Assembly: GCA_013398175.1 (NCBI GenBank) | Contig: VZRZ01004297.1 | Coordinates: 1-64,000 of the forward strand | Direction of reading: 5' to 3' | DNA: 64,000 nucleotides | Source: Climacteris rufus | Taxonomy: Eukaryota > Chordata > Aves > Passeriformes > Climacteridae | Part shown: positions 33,901 through 48,000 of the stretch, piece after piece | Layout of the letters: each line of letters opens with the position of its first letter | Numbering within the stretch: the first letter of the stretch is position 1 | Made by a program: the position numbers and the translations under genes | Notes under the pieces: model-generated | What the model saw: only the letters and a program-made list of their open reading frames with translations | Databases searched by the model: none | What the model was told of the DNA's origin: nothing

Positions 33901-36900
33901 CGTGGTTGGCTCAGCTGCCCTCCATAAACAGTCAGGAGGTATCACTGACTGTAAGTCAAAAAGATGACAATTGAGCTTGATTTCTGAAATTTGTTTGGAG
34001 GCACTTCACCACATTCATGCACATTTAGGCAGAGAGGGATAACAACAGCACCGGAACTTGAGTAGCACACATAAAAATGGAGCAGGGTGGTTAAAATATC
34101 GATTGGGATGGAACCAAGGGGATTGAGAGGGAAAGACAGAGAACTACAACCCCCATAAATAATCTTTGACAAAGCAGCTTTAATTTGCCAAGCAGAGGAA
34201 GACTTGCACAGCCAAATGAAGCTTTTTAATGGATGAATGGGATTGAAAGGACAAATATTGGAAACAAAGAGGTCTGGGCAAAATAAGACTTGCAGAGCCT
34301 GGAAAAAGGGGCCTGGAAAAAGATGGCAATAGCACCATCTGCTTTGGGAAACCCCTCAGCAATGCCACGGGTTGGGAATGGGCCATCATTCCAAAGGGAA
34401 ATGGAGCATATATTATAGATTAATTGGTAGCAAACAGTATTTTGGGAAGATACATTTTGTGAAATTACTGGAAAATGGAGGGAAATAACAGCTGGATCAG
34501 TGGGCTGGGGTTGTATCAAACATTTGGTCAAGCCAACAGTCTGATCTCTTTGGAACCAAGAGAGTGGAGCAGGAGGTTTGAGGCAGATGAGCTTCCAATA
34601 GGTTCCAATTCACAGCCTAGAGAGCTTCACTCACCCAGAGACTGGGGCACTGGGAAGGAGCCCTTTGCTCTAGGACAGAAACACCTCGACCATGTTGGTG
34701 TTCTCTTCATCTGGAAGTCAGAGGAGTAGACAAACAGGTTGTACTCACTGTCTCCTGACCCTGTTGAACCTGCACAGGTATGTCCTAAAAGGGAAAAAAA
34801 CATCTGCTTATTCCAAGGGTAGAAATTTTGGAAAGGTATAATTTCTATTATTTTATAGGCTCAGTGGGCTGAGAATAAAACTGCCATGGCAATTAATGTG
34901 TCTGGGATGTGTGCAGGGAGGTCAAAGCTCAGGAAGCCCTCAGCAGCCTGAGACAAGGAACAGCAGCAAGGATGTCAATAGTGTCCAGGGGGAAACCTGG
35001 GCTTGGCTCACATTCTGCACCAGCCACTCGGGAGCAACCGTTGCCCACCCAAGGGCTGTGGGATACCAGGCTAAAAAACATATCAAGATGCCAAAATAAA
35101 AATCCCTAATGGAATGTCAGGGAGATTTAAGCTTGCCTGCCAAGCTGGGCTTCACAGACACTGCTCATGTCTATGCAACACTACACACTACAGGTAGGCA
35201 AATGTCATCCCTGCTTGGCCAGGCTGCAGCCCCCACGGGCACAGAAAAAATTCATGGCTCTCTGCACTAGTCTGAGCAGCTCCTGGTCCCCAGGGAGGTG
35301 CCTGCCCTACTTTCAGCCCTGGGACTCCTCAGCTGATGGCCCAAAGGTCCTGTCCTGGCTTGCAAAGCCCTGCCATCCTGTAGCAAGCAGAGCGTGGCAT
35401 TTCACCCAGCCTGCTTAATGCAGAGGGGCTGTCCCCTCCCCACGGAGCACACAAGCTGTGGCCCAGCCTGGTGAAACTGGAGTCTTTGCGAAGAATATCT
35501 GCTCTGACTCCAAGGAGGTGGCTCTTCCAGGGGCTGTGCTCAGCCAGTGCAGAGCCCCAGCTCCAAGGACTCACTCACAGCCCAGCTTTTCTTTGCCTCC
35601 TGCTCAGTTAAGCAGGGCAGCAGCAGAGCATGAAGCGTGCCCAGAGTGGCTTTGGGAGCACACCACACTGTGAAGATAGGGCACCCAAGATGGAAAAATC
35701 CCAGCTGCCTATAGCTGAGAGAATCCATCCCTATTTTTTCCTGACTTTTGCCCGCTGCAGGCAGGAAATTTCTGGTTTAAATTCTGACCTGACAGAATCA
35801 CTTTGAGAGTTGTTTATCAAAAGGGATTTTTTTTTTTTTCAGGAGGAATTTATTTTGCAGTGACAGGAAGATGCCGTTGCATGCCCAGCCAAGTTTATTT
35901 GGAAAGGCTCATTTGCTATGAATCAAAGCATCTTTTTCTCTTACCATAGGCAGAAAAGTATATTCCAGAAGCAAACTGAAGCTTTTTCTCTCTTTTGCTC
36001 TACAGCTATTGTCCTGACATCCATGCTTAAGCTCATTATCCAGACATTATGAATTTCAGGGCAGAAAGAAAAGCCAGAAGTCTGAGTTGCAGCAGAGTAA
36101 AGTCCACGTTTTCAGAATGACCAACAAATCAAAGATCAAAATTCAGCTCATGGATTCGGGAGAGATATATGTGTGAATGTGCCTTCCTGTCCTGCAAATC
36201 ATTTTGTCATTCTTAGAGGAAGGATAAGATTTAGTAGATCCAGAAATGTGTGTGTGTGCTATTATCAACTGCAGTCCTCCAAGAGTGAGCAGGGACCAGT
36301 ACAAGACTCCAGACAGGGTTCACTTGAAGGGCTATGTTGGAAGAAGCCCCTTGTGCTCAATAAAGCAGGCTGGGGTTACTTTCCCCCATGGGTTGTTACA
36401 CTGTGAAGGCATATTTCCCATGGGACTTTTGAAGCCATCCACAACCTGGCTGCACAGCACAGGGATTGTACACAAAATCTTCCAGCACCTTGATGTTGAA
36501 ATCTGCTCATGCTCAAGGTAGATGCACACTGGGGAAACTGGAGTCAGTCTTTTGGGTTGCCAGCCAGGGGCATTTTCTGGAAATGCTCCAGGAAGAAGAT
36601 GTGTTGCAGAGCCTCAGGTGGCAGATGAGTTGTGCTTCTCTCTCCAACCTTCTTGCCCCAGTGACTGTGCAAGGCTGATGTGAAAACAGACCCAGAACTG
36701 TTGTATGCAACACCCATTGATAAGGTAACGGTACCCACAGGCAGTTTGCAATTCCCTCTAAGAAAGACATGTCCCCTGAGCCTTTCTTTAATGAGAAAAG
36801 TGAGTTTTAGAGGGAAAGAGAGTATGCATATGCACCTGTAAACATATCTGAGATGGACAGGGATGTGTGCCTAATGCCAACACACAGGGCCACCTGTGCT

Positions 36901-38244
36901 GACTGCAAGCTCTGGCACCACCTTCCCAAGTTTGGGAACGTGGCCTCTGCCTGAGATTATTTGGAGTTAATTGCTTGCTAGACACAGAACATAGCTCCAA
37001 TTAATAGAAGCAGAACGTATTTTCGTGGAGAAAGAAATGGTCTGTGAGCTTTATGTGTCCCAGAAGGGACAGGTGAGGATGTGGTGGAGCCTCTGGCACT
37101 GCACTTTGGGCAGTGCTGAGCCGAGGGTACTGACAGCTGCTTTGTACTGTTGAATTATTCAGGAGTCCTTCACAGATGGCTGCAAGCAAGGGAGGTCTGG
37201 GAGAAAGTTTAGAAGAAAATGCTCAGTATTCAAGGAGAAAGTAGAGCGTGAGGCAGATTTTCAAAGGACTTCAGGCCAGTAAAGGGTGGCAGATTCTCCT
37301 GATGGGTACATAGGAAGCTTCACCTGGTTACCAAAACTCATTGCAATTGAAAGTTTATGAAAACGAAAAAACCTTATCCATAAATTAATCAGACCAAACA
37401 GGGTGGAAGAGACCAAGTTAAACACTGCTAATGCCAAAGAAAAGCCACATGTTGTATTACAACATTTATGTGGCACCTGTGGTAGTGTTATGGGGCTGTT
37501 CAGACACCTCTAAAGAGGAGACATTTATTTATCAAGATAGCAGAGCTTCTTCTACACAGGCTGCAGATCAGACATGTCCCTTCCCTCAGCCATAGGACAC
37601 ACATACTTTTCTTTCGGAAGTGTGAAAGAATTAATAGTAATCCACCAAAGTGACACTCAACCTGGTGCTAAGACAAAGGCTTAGAATTGATGTCCTCAAG
37701 AACTTTTCAGAGGTGTTTTCTTGCTCAGTTTCCCATGAGAACACAAAGCCTTTAAGGCCCAACAACCCTCAGAGCTGCTAGGACACTACTTGTGTATAGA
37801 CAGTGAAGAGGAAAAACAGTTCTGGGGCCTCCAAAAAGACCCCTTTCCCAGAAGCAGCTCCTCATCTTCCTCCAAGAGGTATCCAATCCAAGCAGCTGTA
37901 CATACCACAGTGGCTCACAATTAAGACAACCCCATGAACCCCATCAAAAGGTCCTCAGGGACACAGTCCAGTGAGGCAGCTGGCTGCCCTGAACAGCCTG
38001 ACAGATCACCTCAGTAGGATGTTCTTGTACCTTTTGAAATACTGAGGTCCCTTCAAGGACAGGTGGCAGGTATCTAAAGGTAAGTCATATATCAGAGACA
38101 ACCTACAAGTGAAGCACACAATAGATAAAGGATTATCCTGTTATCAGGGTGGCTGCTCTCTGCCAGAAGAGACGAGGAGATCTGTTTGGCTGTTTTTTCA
38201 CTGTTTCTTTTCTCTACTTTCCTACTTGGAGCTTTTGTTTCTCC

Positions 38245-38264
38245 TTTTTTTTTTTTTTTTTTTT
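38245..38264. repeat. 20-base poly(T) tract
   Basis: Twenty uninterrupted T bases are present. A minus-strand poly(A) tail would look like this, but no retrocopied gene is recognisable to its right. Confidence 0.9.
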
Positions 38265-39265
38265 CTATCTCTACTGCTCTCAGGAGTGGAAAATCTTTAG
38301 AAAATCTGGCTTTAGGGCCATTCTGGTCATCAGGACAGAGAGCTGATGTTGGAGAAGGCAAAGCATTTGTTACATTTGCTCTGAGGCCTTCAGGAAAGCA
38401 ACAGCTCTGTGTTGCCTGTGGCAGAATTATAACCTGACAATGCAGGTGCCAGCAAAGCCTGGCAGGGAACGGAAAGCTTCAGCAGTCTGAGCTGGTCTGG
38501 CATGTGCAGGGCATATTCATCCTTGAGAAAGAACCACTAAAACATGTTCACACCAAATCTCAGCCTTGATGAACAACAAATTTGCAGGCAGCAAGCACAG
38601 CCCCCAGAAGTTCTCAACCAGCACTAATTGTAATAAGGTTTCTTCGCCTTAGTCACCTGGTGCTTTTCAGTCAGAGTATTAAGGAAACTTACCCTGTGAC
38701 AGTGCTCCTGCTGTGACTGTAAATGTCCTCATTATCCCAATGACAAGAAGTGTCAGAAATTGTGCTGTACCTCAGTATGCCACAGGATGCGTTTATGCTT
38801 AATATTTTTTTTTTTTTTGGTTTTACTTCTCAAATTGAACTTCAGAGTCCCTTCAGATTCTTACCTCAATTATCACTGGCTGTGAGTCAAAGCACACTTC
38901 ACTCAGCTTTCCATAAAATTCAAATCATGAGTAAACCAACACCCTCCTGGATTATTTTGTATCTCGAATCCTCAGACTGAGAAGAAACACCTAAAAAGTG
39001 TCTACTTTGTTAACCTGTCAGCTCGAGAAATAGGGCTGACTTTAAGGAACAGCTCAGGCAAGTTTAGCAGGGACTACATAGTTTTGAGAGATTCCCCAAA
39101 CCAAGGTAAAATCTTGGTGCTGTTCAAGAAAATATGGGATGCTGGATTCCATTGCCTAAGAGATGTGAGGCTGCTGCAGCTTCATACCCTCAGATCAGTA
39201 GTAAGCCTAAAAGAATTTTCCCAGTAGGCACATGCAGACAGAGCATGTTTTTATATCACATACAT

Positions 39266-39375
39266 ATCACAGAATCACAGAAGATTCTGAGTTGGAAGGG
39301 AACCCCAAGGATCATTGAGTCCAACTCCTGAGTGAATGGCACCCTTGGCCCCACAGTCCCTGTATCCTTGATGCT
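39266..39375 (-). mobile_element. shortened CR1-tailed SINE (TguSINE1-like)
   Basis: The plus strand begins 'atcacagaatcacagaag' (reversed CR1 terminal octamers). It continues 'attctgagttggaagggaac' and 'gatcattgagtccaactcct', closely matching the tail of the SINE at 14549-14690 up to its junction with the tRNA head ('gtgaatggca'). Beyond that the tRNA head is not clearly preserved; only 'cccttggc' and later words loosely fit. The element may therefore be a SINE with a deleted head, or a bare CR1-X-type tail. Confidence 0.65.
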
Positions 39376-42300
39376 AAGGACACACAGGTGCTGTCACACC
39401 CAGAGCTGGCCCCAGGGACCCCCACAGCCCTCACAACACCCCCCACCCCTTGCTCCCAGGCCATGTCCCCTGCTCCCTGCTCGGGCCAGATCTCAGCCAA
39501 CACTCCCACGCTGGCAGAGCCACACTCGCTCCACGGCCGGCTCCAGCTGCTGCACTCACACCCTCACACATGCAAGGGCCCTCAGGGAACAGTCTCCTGC
39601 CTAGAACAGGGTTAGGAAGCCACTTAACAAGTGAGAGGCTGGGCTGTGCTAACTGGGTGCAGAGCACACCCAGATGAGTGCGCTGACCAGCAGCTGTTTA
39701 CACACGGCCGGCCCTTTCATCCCCTTACCCCTCTACTCCCCCATTCTTGCTACTGCCCAGAGCACCTAACCTCACCCTCCTCCTGCCTTTTCCTCCCTTT
39801 AGCTTGCCACCAAACATCCCACAAGCCCTGTGCAATTCCAAAACCCCTCTTCCTTTGTATTCCATAAAGTGGCTCCCCTCAGAGCGAGAGGTGAATCTGG
39901 AGAGTTGCTGGGTTCCACCTCTGGACAGTGGGACTGATGGCAAAGACACTTCAGTCCTTGAAGCTTTCCTGGCATCCTGCAATGCATTTGGGAGCAGCCA
40001 GCTGCTTGGAACTGTGTTCCAGTGCACCTCTGGTGCTCCCCAGGCATTTCCCTTGTGCTGAAATGGGAAAAGGTGCCCACTCCCTTGATGCCTCTCTCCC
40101 CACAGCACCTCATCCATCTCCAGATTGGACAGCAGGCTCCCTGGCAGTGCTGCCAGCATTAACCCATCCCTCCTGGCTAAAGGATTTGATGCAAGTGGCC
40201 CTATTTAGGATAAAGCTTCCTGGTGGAAGATGGATATGTTTGTTATGCTTGGAGCCAGGCATTGTAAATACCAGCCTCAAGCACCCATTCAGCACTGACA
40301 TCTCCCTACACCCTAAATTATGTCTCACTGTGCTGTTTCCGTCTGCAAAACTACCCAGGTAACCTCACCTGCTCATAAACCATAGTCCAGGATGGCTGTT
40401 GCTTTTATCCCAGGAATCTGTGGTGCTCTTGCCTTGCCTGCATGAAGGAGACCCAGCAGTGGGGTTTCTGTGCCAGGCAGGTTGCTTGTTCTCTGGCTGT
40501 AGAATTATTAAGGTGCTTTTCAGATACAGAGTGCTTCAGTGCCCTTTTGGGACACAGAACTGAAGAGCAATGGTGCAGCCACGGGGGCAGAGCAGAGCTG
40601 ATTAAATAGCCTAAAAAAAAAAAAAAGAAATGTGCAGGCTTTGTTTTCAAAGCATGACTGTTCCATCCCTGCTATTCCTTGTTCTTAGTTTTGATGTCCA
40701 GTTATTGTTTTTCCCAACAAAAGCACTCCAGAAAATACTAATCTTTCTCTTTACCCTCTTACTAAATTTCATTGGAGATAAAACATAGCTCCTCTGTGGA
40801 GTTTGCTTCTCTGGCATGGAATTTTTTTGTGTTTGTTTTTAAAAAGAACTGAGCAAGGATTTTGTTGGATTAACTGGCTTTATCACAATAAAAGCCTTGA
40901 GTAGCTCTAATTGTATACTTGGCTTTGTTTACAACAATTATATCAGCCTCTCTTTTCTCTGTAATTTATTTTCCAGTGTTGTTATCCAGCACACGTTTAT
41001 GTGATTTTTCTTCTAAATGGGCTGAATGTTCCCCAAATGCCTGAAGTCGTTGCTGTGCTAATTCCTTGACTCAATTTTCTATGTCCTGTGCTGCTGTCCT
41101 TCTCATATCCCTCAGCAAAAATAAACGGAGAAACAGAGCTCTACCTATTTTTTAAGAGTTCTGAGTGGCAGGGTGGAAGCAGCACAACAAAAGCAGAGAA
41201 TGGATTTCCCAGATTTTGTGTCAGCAATAGCCCATTCTTTTTTCTGTTGAGAAAACTTTCCTCAAACTCCAACAGAGGGTTTCCAGGAGTGGAGACCACT
41301 GGATACAACTTTGTGTTTTTGTTAGAAGACCAATATGGCATTGCTTTTAGCCTAGAAATATGTCTAGAATTATAAAGACAGCACTGGTCTCTTGATTTTG
41401 GCATTTCTCTTTTCTGGTATATTCATGTTGATGGGTTAAACTTAAATATCTGGGTTTTATTTAAGTGTGTAGTTACTTGTATGATAGAGTGTCTATATAG
41501 AGAGGGACATCTTCAGGTACAGATGCTTTCTTTTTTAAGTGGGAGAGGAATGAGAATGAAGACTTTTGACTTTCATTTTCCAATCATAAAAACCCACAAG
41601 GCCATATTTTAAGCTTGGTGGTCTGGACAGTGTCAGTTTTACTAGCAGAATTAAATTTGATGTGTGTATTTCTGTCCCGAAGATCAAGACCCTAAGAACA
41701 CTGCAGGTCTGAGCTCTGAGTCAGCTCCTTGTACAACAGATGTCTTAGCAGTGCAAATAGCTGATAAAAACTGAGACAGGAGTAGGGAAAAAAAAATCTC
41801 CTTAGCAGAACAATTAATGGCCCTTCCACAGAAAAAGAGAAGCTGTTTTATGAATGTAAGGTTTTTACCACAACCCTCTCCAATCTTCTCTTTCTGAAAC
41901 TGTTCTATCCCTGTGGAAATCTTGCACAGCTCATTGTTCTCTAAGACACTGAATCATCACAGCACCTTGATACCTCTCTGCAATTTCAAAGAATTTTCAA
42001 TTCTGTAATAAATACAAGGGGTGGTCTCTGAAAGAAAATATTTCTCTTTGTCTTTATTCCATTGCCTGTTATCCCCATATCTGAGTTCTTTATCCACTCC
42101 AGAAGGGCCTAAACAATCAAGAGCTAGGTTGAAGAATCTCTTCTAGATACAGCTACAACCTATATCAGACTAAAATGTGAGGCAAGCCAGTTCCTGGCCT
42201 TGTGGAGCTGGAAATGGGAGGAATGGGATGCAAAATCACTCCAGATGGCTGGGGACACAGGAAAGTGAGAATCCTTAAGGAGTCAGACAATCTAAGGAAA

Positions 42301-45000
42301 TTGGGTGAACACCTAATGCTCCTCTAGGGCACTGAATACTCTTCCAAAGTTTGTATTCCTTATGGCACATATCTTCTCTTCCCCCTCCAGCAGAACATCT
42401 TTTTACCTGATGAATTCCAGCACCCTCTTCCACAAAGCCTTGCAGAACATGAGCTGCCACAAAACTTCAAACTGGAGATGTGTAAAAGCTGGGGAAAGCT
42501 CAGGGCAAGCTGCCTGTGGCTCCTGCCTTTTGAGATAAGAACCTTGTGTGCTTAAACACTGCCAGACCTCCTACATAATTAGTTAATTTTCTCATGCAGA
42601 CACATAGATATGATTTTGGTGGATACACAGACCCATGTCACCGTGTATCTGAGGGCAAGACAGACTCAAAGCTGCATTTGTAGATCTGGATGAAAATCCA
42701 AGTCTGAAAAATGGATGAAGGACTGCATTGCTTTTCTCTCCTCAGCTTGGAAGAGTCACATCTCTGCCTGTGAACCACAGTACCTGGAAAAGTCCCAGAA
42801 TTGTAGTAGAGCAAGAAAATATTGCTGTGAAGGTTGCTTATACTTAGAGACAGTCCCAGGAATGTCAATTCCAGCCTGAACTCTTATGGTAGCAAAGAAA
42901 GAAGTACAAATAATCACTCATTATCTGGAGAAAATGATAGGCAATAAAAATACTCCCAAAGTGCATGGCACACTGTAAAAACTGACAGATAAGAAAATAC
43001 ATGCATTAATCTGTCAAGCAGCTCACGTTAGAGCTGGGAGAAAATATCAGGCACAGGAGCTGGTAGCTCCTGTACTTTGGGAGAAATGGCAAACACAAGC
43101 AGCAGAACCTTCAATTATCCTGCAGCTTCCATGAAATCTGCCTGACTTGACCAACCACACTAAACACAGCAAAGAACTGAATGAGCAAAGCTGGACAGAG
43201 TGATTGCAGCTTGATTCAAGAAGTGTCTGAGCCATAAAATATTTGTGTAGGTTTACCTCCTTGCCTACAAAGCTCCTGTGAATGTTTTCCAGCAGTATTT
43301 CCTGCTTTTAGCTTTTCTGGCAAGGCTGCAATCATAATAGAAGTTTCCATGTCAGAAGGAAACCAAAGAGTAGTGAAGTATGCAAACAGGGGGAAAGAAC
43401 AGTAATTCACAGATTTATTTTCAAGTTCATAAGTTCATCTTTACCCTTTTTTTTTTTTAATTTAGTAACAATTTTAACTATTCCCAATTTATCTGATCCC
43501 AAAACTATTTTGGTATCAGAAATACTGTGATCTCAGAGGAAGAAAAAAAAAAGCAACAACTGGATGGTTTAAAAGGAAAAACTGTTCAACTGCTGTATTT
43601 TGTCAGCCTGGCCACAGTTGCACTGTTACCTGAGGAGCAGGGTTGGGGGGGTGTGTTTGTCTTTCTTCTTCCCCAGTCAGGTTGAGAGGGGATCAGAGGG
43701 GAAACTTTGGGAGCAGTCATGATTCCCCCACGCAAACACTCTGAGCTCCGAGCTCAGATCTCAAGGGAGAACCCCCAATAACTGATTCCAGGAGGACAGC
43801 AGAGCAACTTAATAGTTGGTACCTCTAATAAATAAGTACATATTTCCTTCTGGGGCAGAGGAGCCAGAGGCTCTGCTAGTTTACACAGACATGCTGGCTG
43901 TTCTTATTTGGGTACCCACTTGTCATGTAAGCCCCAGTCTGGCTGGTCTTAGCTTCAACCCAGCACCTCAAAATTCCTGCACTCGAAGTTTCAGTGTGGG
44001 GCTGTGAAGAACTTGTTTGGCTGTTAAGGGCTGAACAGTTGAGGAGGGAGACAGGAGACAAAGAGAAGATTGTGAAGGATACAAGCTCACCCATCAGCTG
44101 CAAAAGAAGCCACTTCAGCCTCTGTGGTGCTCATGAGGCTGAGGGTTTTCATCCTGCATTGCTGAAAACTCCCTTTACTCCTTTGCCATCTGTGTTTAAC
44201 CTCTATTGTCTCTAAGTCTGCCTTCACAGAAAACTGGATGACACTGCAATTTCATTTCATTGCCAGTTTCTGTTGTGCTATTTATCTCTCACAGCCCATG
44301 CATTCATCTGGCCAAGGCAAACACAGCAACACAAACCTCCTCTCTCTGCACGGTGCCCGTGCCTGGGTGCAAATGACCACACATTGTGCTAAGCAAAGGA
44401 GTGACGATGCTGAACAGCAAGATGAACAGTCTCTGGCTCACATACTGCAGCAGAGATGATCAGAAGAAGGGAAACTAAACGGACTTTGTCCCTTTTTCCA
44501 GTCAAAGTAACTGCTTGAAGGAGGGCTCTGTTTTACTTTTGTATTTCACCTTTCACTCAGCCAAGAAAGCCACTTGCCCTCTGCAGAACAAAGGCTGGCC
44601 CTGTGCAAGGCACTGCAGGAAGGAGCCCTCTTTTTGAGCAAGCTCTGGAAAAATCACTCACCTCTTCAGTCAACAGATGAGAACCAGGCATCCAGCCCCT
44701 AGAAAGCTGCAACATGCAGTTCTGTCCACAGCATCCAAGGACAACAGAGAAACTCTGGGGAGGAGCAAGCACCAAGCCCACAGGGTAATCCAATTTGACT
44801 GCTGTGTGGGTGATTGCTCTGCTGTTATCAGTGACTCTTGCACAGCACGTGCTTCCTGTGGCACCTAAACACCCTTATGAGACTTGACAGCCCACCTTGT
44901 CAAGATGTGATGCTGTTTAACGTTGCCCTGACAGCTTCCTGGCTTTGCCTTCTTTCTGTTTTCATTTTAGAGCACATTCACGCTAATAACAGTGGCTGAG
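39376..45000. other. unique noncoding stretch, no gene seen
   Basis: The segment 39400-40200 is GC-richer than its surroundings and gives two 144-codon frames on opposite strands. Neither has a recognised domain. The segment 40830-41060 is AT-rich and repeat-free and might be conserved. A poly(A) run of 14 lies near 40612-40625. No element or RNA gene was recognised. Confidence 0.4.
40830..41060. promoter_or_regulatory. AT-rich block, possible conserved noncoding element
   Basis: Repeat-free AT-rich DNA carries motif-like words ('ctttgtttacaacaatta', 'ctttatcacaataaaagcct', 'ctgtaatttattttccagtg'). TTTGTTTAC fits a forkhead site and ACAATT/ACAATA fit SOX-type sites. This is suggestive only; conservation is untested. 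Confidence 0.18.
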
Positions 45001-48000
45001 ATATGTGTTCTCATTATGAATGAAAAACTGCTCTCCAAAAAACTAATCAAGCAATACATTCTTGCCCGAAGCAGCATTTTAATGGAAGAAAAGCTTTATG
45101 TGCTCTTTATTAAATACCATCTCTGTACAGTTGCATACTGTTTCCATTAATAGACTTCCCTAACACTCAGCCATGCTGATAAATGTCATTTTTCACTATG
45201 GTGAGAACACAGGGACAATTTGGAGAGGTGTTGGTCTATTTCATATGCCTATAAAATACACTGAAAAACAAAAGAAGGTAATCCCTTCTATTCCTTCTCA
45301 CTGTGTTCTTGTCCTTCCACCACAGAACAGTGGATTTCATATCCTCAGATTTACAAACCTGCTTCCTGATTATCACTCAGAGAAATGTAAAGTGATGTGG
45401 TGATGTTGTCCCCAAAGAAGTTCCTAATCTAGGGGAACTGAGTATTGTTTTCAGCTGTAAACAGAAATTTATTAATCTCTCCTTCCTAACACCAGCCTAA
45501 GCTGCTTGCTATTTTTTTATAGCCATTTGGTCATTTTAATGTGCTGGAAGACAGTAAAAGTGTAAGAGTGAAATACTCAACTCCCTCTACTGAAGCACTG
45601 ATTTTGTGGCGCTCCTTCTAGCAAGGAATGAGAGAATTCATTCACCCTACCACAGTTGACAAGCCACACATCTTTCTAATTCTGGGCATGGTTCCTCTCT
45701 CTTCCACGTAAGGACAGAAGTGGTCCTTGCCCCTGACAGAGAGGCACTAAACAGGAGTGGGAGCTATGGCCCACAGCATCCCATCCTCTCTCCCAGTCCT
45801 TGGCTCACTCCCAGCTGCAGACACAGAGCAGAGCCAGCCCAGGAGGCATTGACAGGGCTAAATTTAGAGAAGCAGCAGGCAGCGAGACACAGTGGTGTTC
45901 CTGGTGCCTGAAACCAGGCTTGGCAGCTGCAATATGGCACTGCTGCATCTGCCTGTTCCCATCCATGAAGCTGTGCACCTCCCACCCCCTGTGCATCCAC
46001 TTTCCCCTTCAGCCAGCCCAGTCCGCCCTTGTTCCTGCACAGGAAACTGGCACAGGAACTGCACTGAGGGGTCCCTGCTCCCTCCTCCCCTCTTTGCTCA
46101 GCAAAGGCCCTTCAATTCTGCAAACACAAGAGAATCAGCAGCTCCCAAGAAGTGAATGCACTTTTTTTTCCTATAGCAAGTGGCCCCAGATGAAATATTT
46201 CAGCTGTCGGTGCTGTGTGGGATGGCAAATTGCAATAATGCTTTCTAGGACATCCATGTTGCAGACTTGTTTGTGGCACACAGATACATTACAACTTGTA
46301 AATTAGAAATTATGGTTTTACTCTTACTGGTGACACCCTCCCACCTTGTGATGGATGTGTCTTTGCACTAGAAAAACATAAATGTATAGCTTAGAAATAA
46401 ATTCTTACTAAGGAGATGAAAAATTGTTTTAGCTTTTTAATACAGTCTGTATATTAAATAAAATAGAGTCTGACTAAGGTGAACAGCTGAGGAAGCAATC
46501 TGAGTAAAGCAACAAAGCTTAGGAACTGAATTAATGAAAGGGAACCTTATGGTCATGGCACTTACGTATCTGATGGCCAAAACTGGCCAAACCAAACAAG
46601 TCTTCACATACTGAACTCTGAGCTACTCTGTGTTTGCTGTGGGATTAAAAAAAATCATGAAACTGGAACTACAGAGTGGGGGAAGGAATTTCATCTCCTC
46701 AAGTTTCTAAATTCTCACAGTCTGGTGCTGCTTAGCATTGGCAGATGGCGTAAAGCAGGATGCATCACAAGGAGGAACTCACTCACTGGGGATCAACTGT
46801 GCAAAGGCACACCTGACTTTAAAAATATCCTAACCTGTTAAGTGCTTAGAACCATTTTAAACTTCACTCTGGGGCACAAGAAGAGGTGTTTGATTGTGTT
46901 GTAGTGAAACTCATCACCCCTCCCACAGCCTGTCTACAGTTAATCACTGCACACTCTGATTTTGCATGGCACGATATAGGAAACCTGCTTAAGGTTCTGT
47001 CTGAATGGAAGTGTTTCAGCACCTGTGGAAACTATTTTCTCAGACAAGACCACTTGCTAAATTCAGCCCACAAATATTTTCCAGCTCCCTGAAGTGCCTC
47101 TCCTTTTGACCAGTTCACTACTGATCAAAGTATCTCTGCTCAGATCCCCCAACTGTCCCACCAGCAGTGGGAAGAAGGAACGGGCTGAAGTTCAAACCTG
47201 TCTCTGCAAATACTCTCTTTCTTGGGAGGGAAACTGGCAATCTTTGTTGGATCTGCCAGAAAGTCACCTGAAAAAAAAACACAGCTAAAAAGACCAGTGG
47301 GCTTAGAACTGGCCCTGGGGAACAGGTCGATCTTTTCCAAGCATTTTTGCCAGTATTCCCAACAAGAGGAATTAGCACCAAACACAGCAGGGCATTTCAG
47401 TTGAGAGAGAAATAGTGGTGGCAGTCTCAAAGTCTGCTGATTCTTCCTTTACACGTCCTAAACCAAATATTTCTGATTTCTAATCAAATATTTTTTTTAG
47501 TACTACAGGTGAGTTATTCTCTCCAAAATGTGGGAAGGAAAGGATATTAAAACATAAGCAATTATCTTGGCTTCACATTGTAAAGTAGAAGTCTACACAA
47601 AACAGCAGCCAGACTGTAATGAGATTGTCCTCATGCTATGAGATTGTCCACAACAAAACTTCCCCCGTTAATCCTCAAGCAGAACAAAATGAGCAAAGAA
47701 TTCAGTGGAAGTGGGGACTGATACAGGTGAAATCAAAGGCAGATTTTTTTTCATCACCCCTCAGCCAGCCCAGCAACATGCTGGGAAGAAAAACTTCCAG
47801 CACAACTGACACTAATACAATTTCTCTCTCTCGTAACTTTTCTGGGCCACAGCAGCCTGAAGAGATTGTGGGCTGAGACCAGTATGTCCATTCATAACTC
47901 TTGCCCGTGCCAAGGTTTTCTAATGCTCCTCTCTGGGTTTTGCAGCCCTGCTCTTCCAGGACTGGGGCACAGCCACCAGGATCTGTGAATCAGGGCAAGG

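Larger units (their letters stand above)
32886..39265. other. unique noncoding stretch, no gene seen
   Basis: Over 6 kb shows no recognised gene or mobile element. It contains an AT-rich candidate conserved block (33660-33770), a pyrimidine-rich block (33775-33900), a GT run near 36247-36258 and a 20-T tract at 38245-38264. Numerous 60-90 codon frames overlap on opposite strands and are judged fortuitous. Confidence 0.45.

Noticed and set aside
38245..38264. Poly(T) as the tail of a processed pseudogene on the minus strand
   Set aside because: No gene-like sequence could be recognised to its right.
39725..40362. Overlapping 144-codon ORFs on both strands
   Set aside because: GC-richer DNA lengthens open frames on both strands, and neither shows a recognisable protein.
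45800..46306. 168-codon plus-strand ORF
   Set aside because: Several overlapping frames on both strands cover the same GC-richer segment. No domain was recognised.
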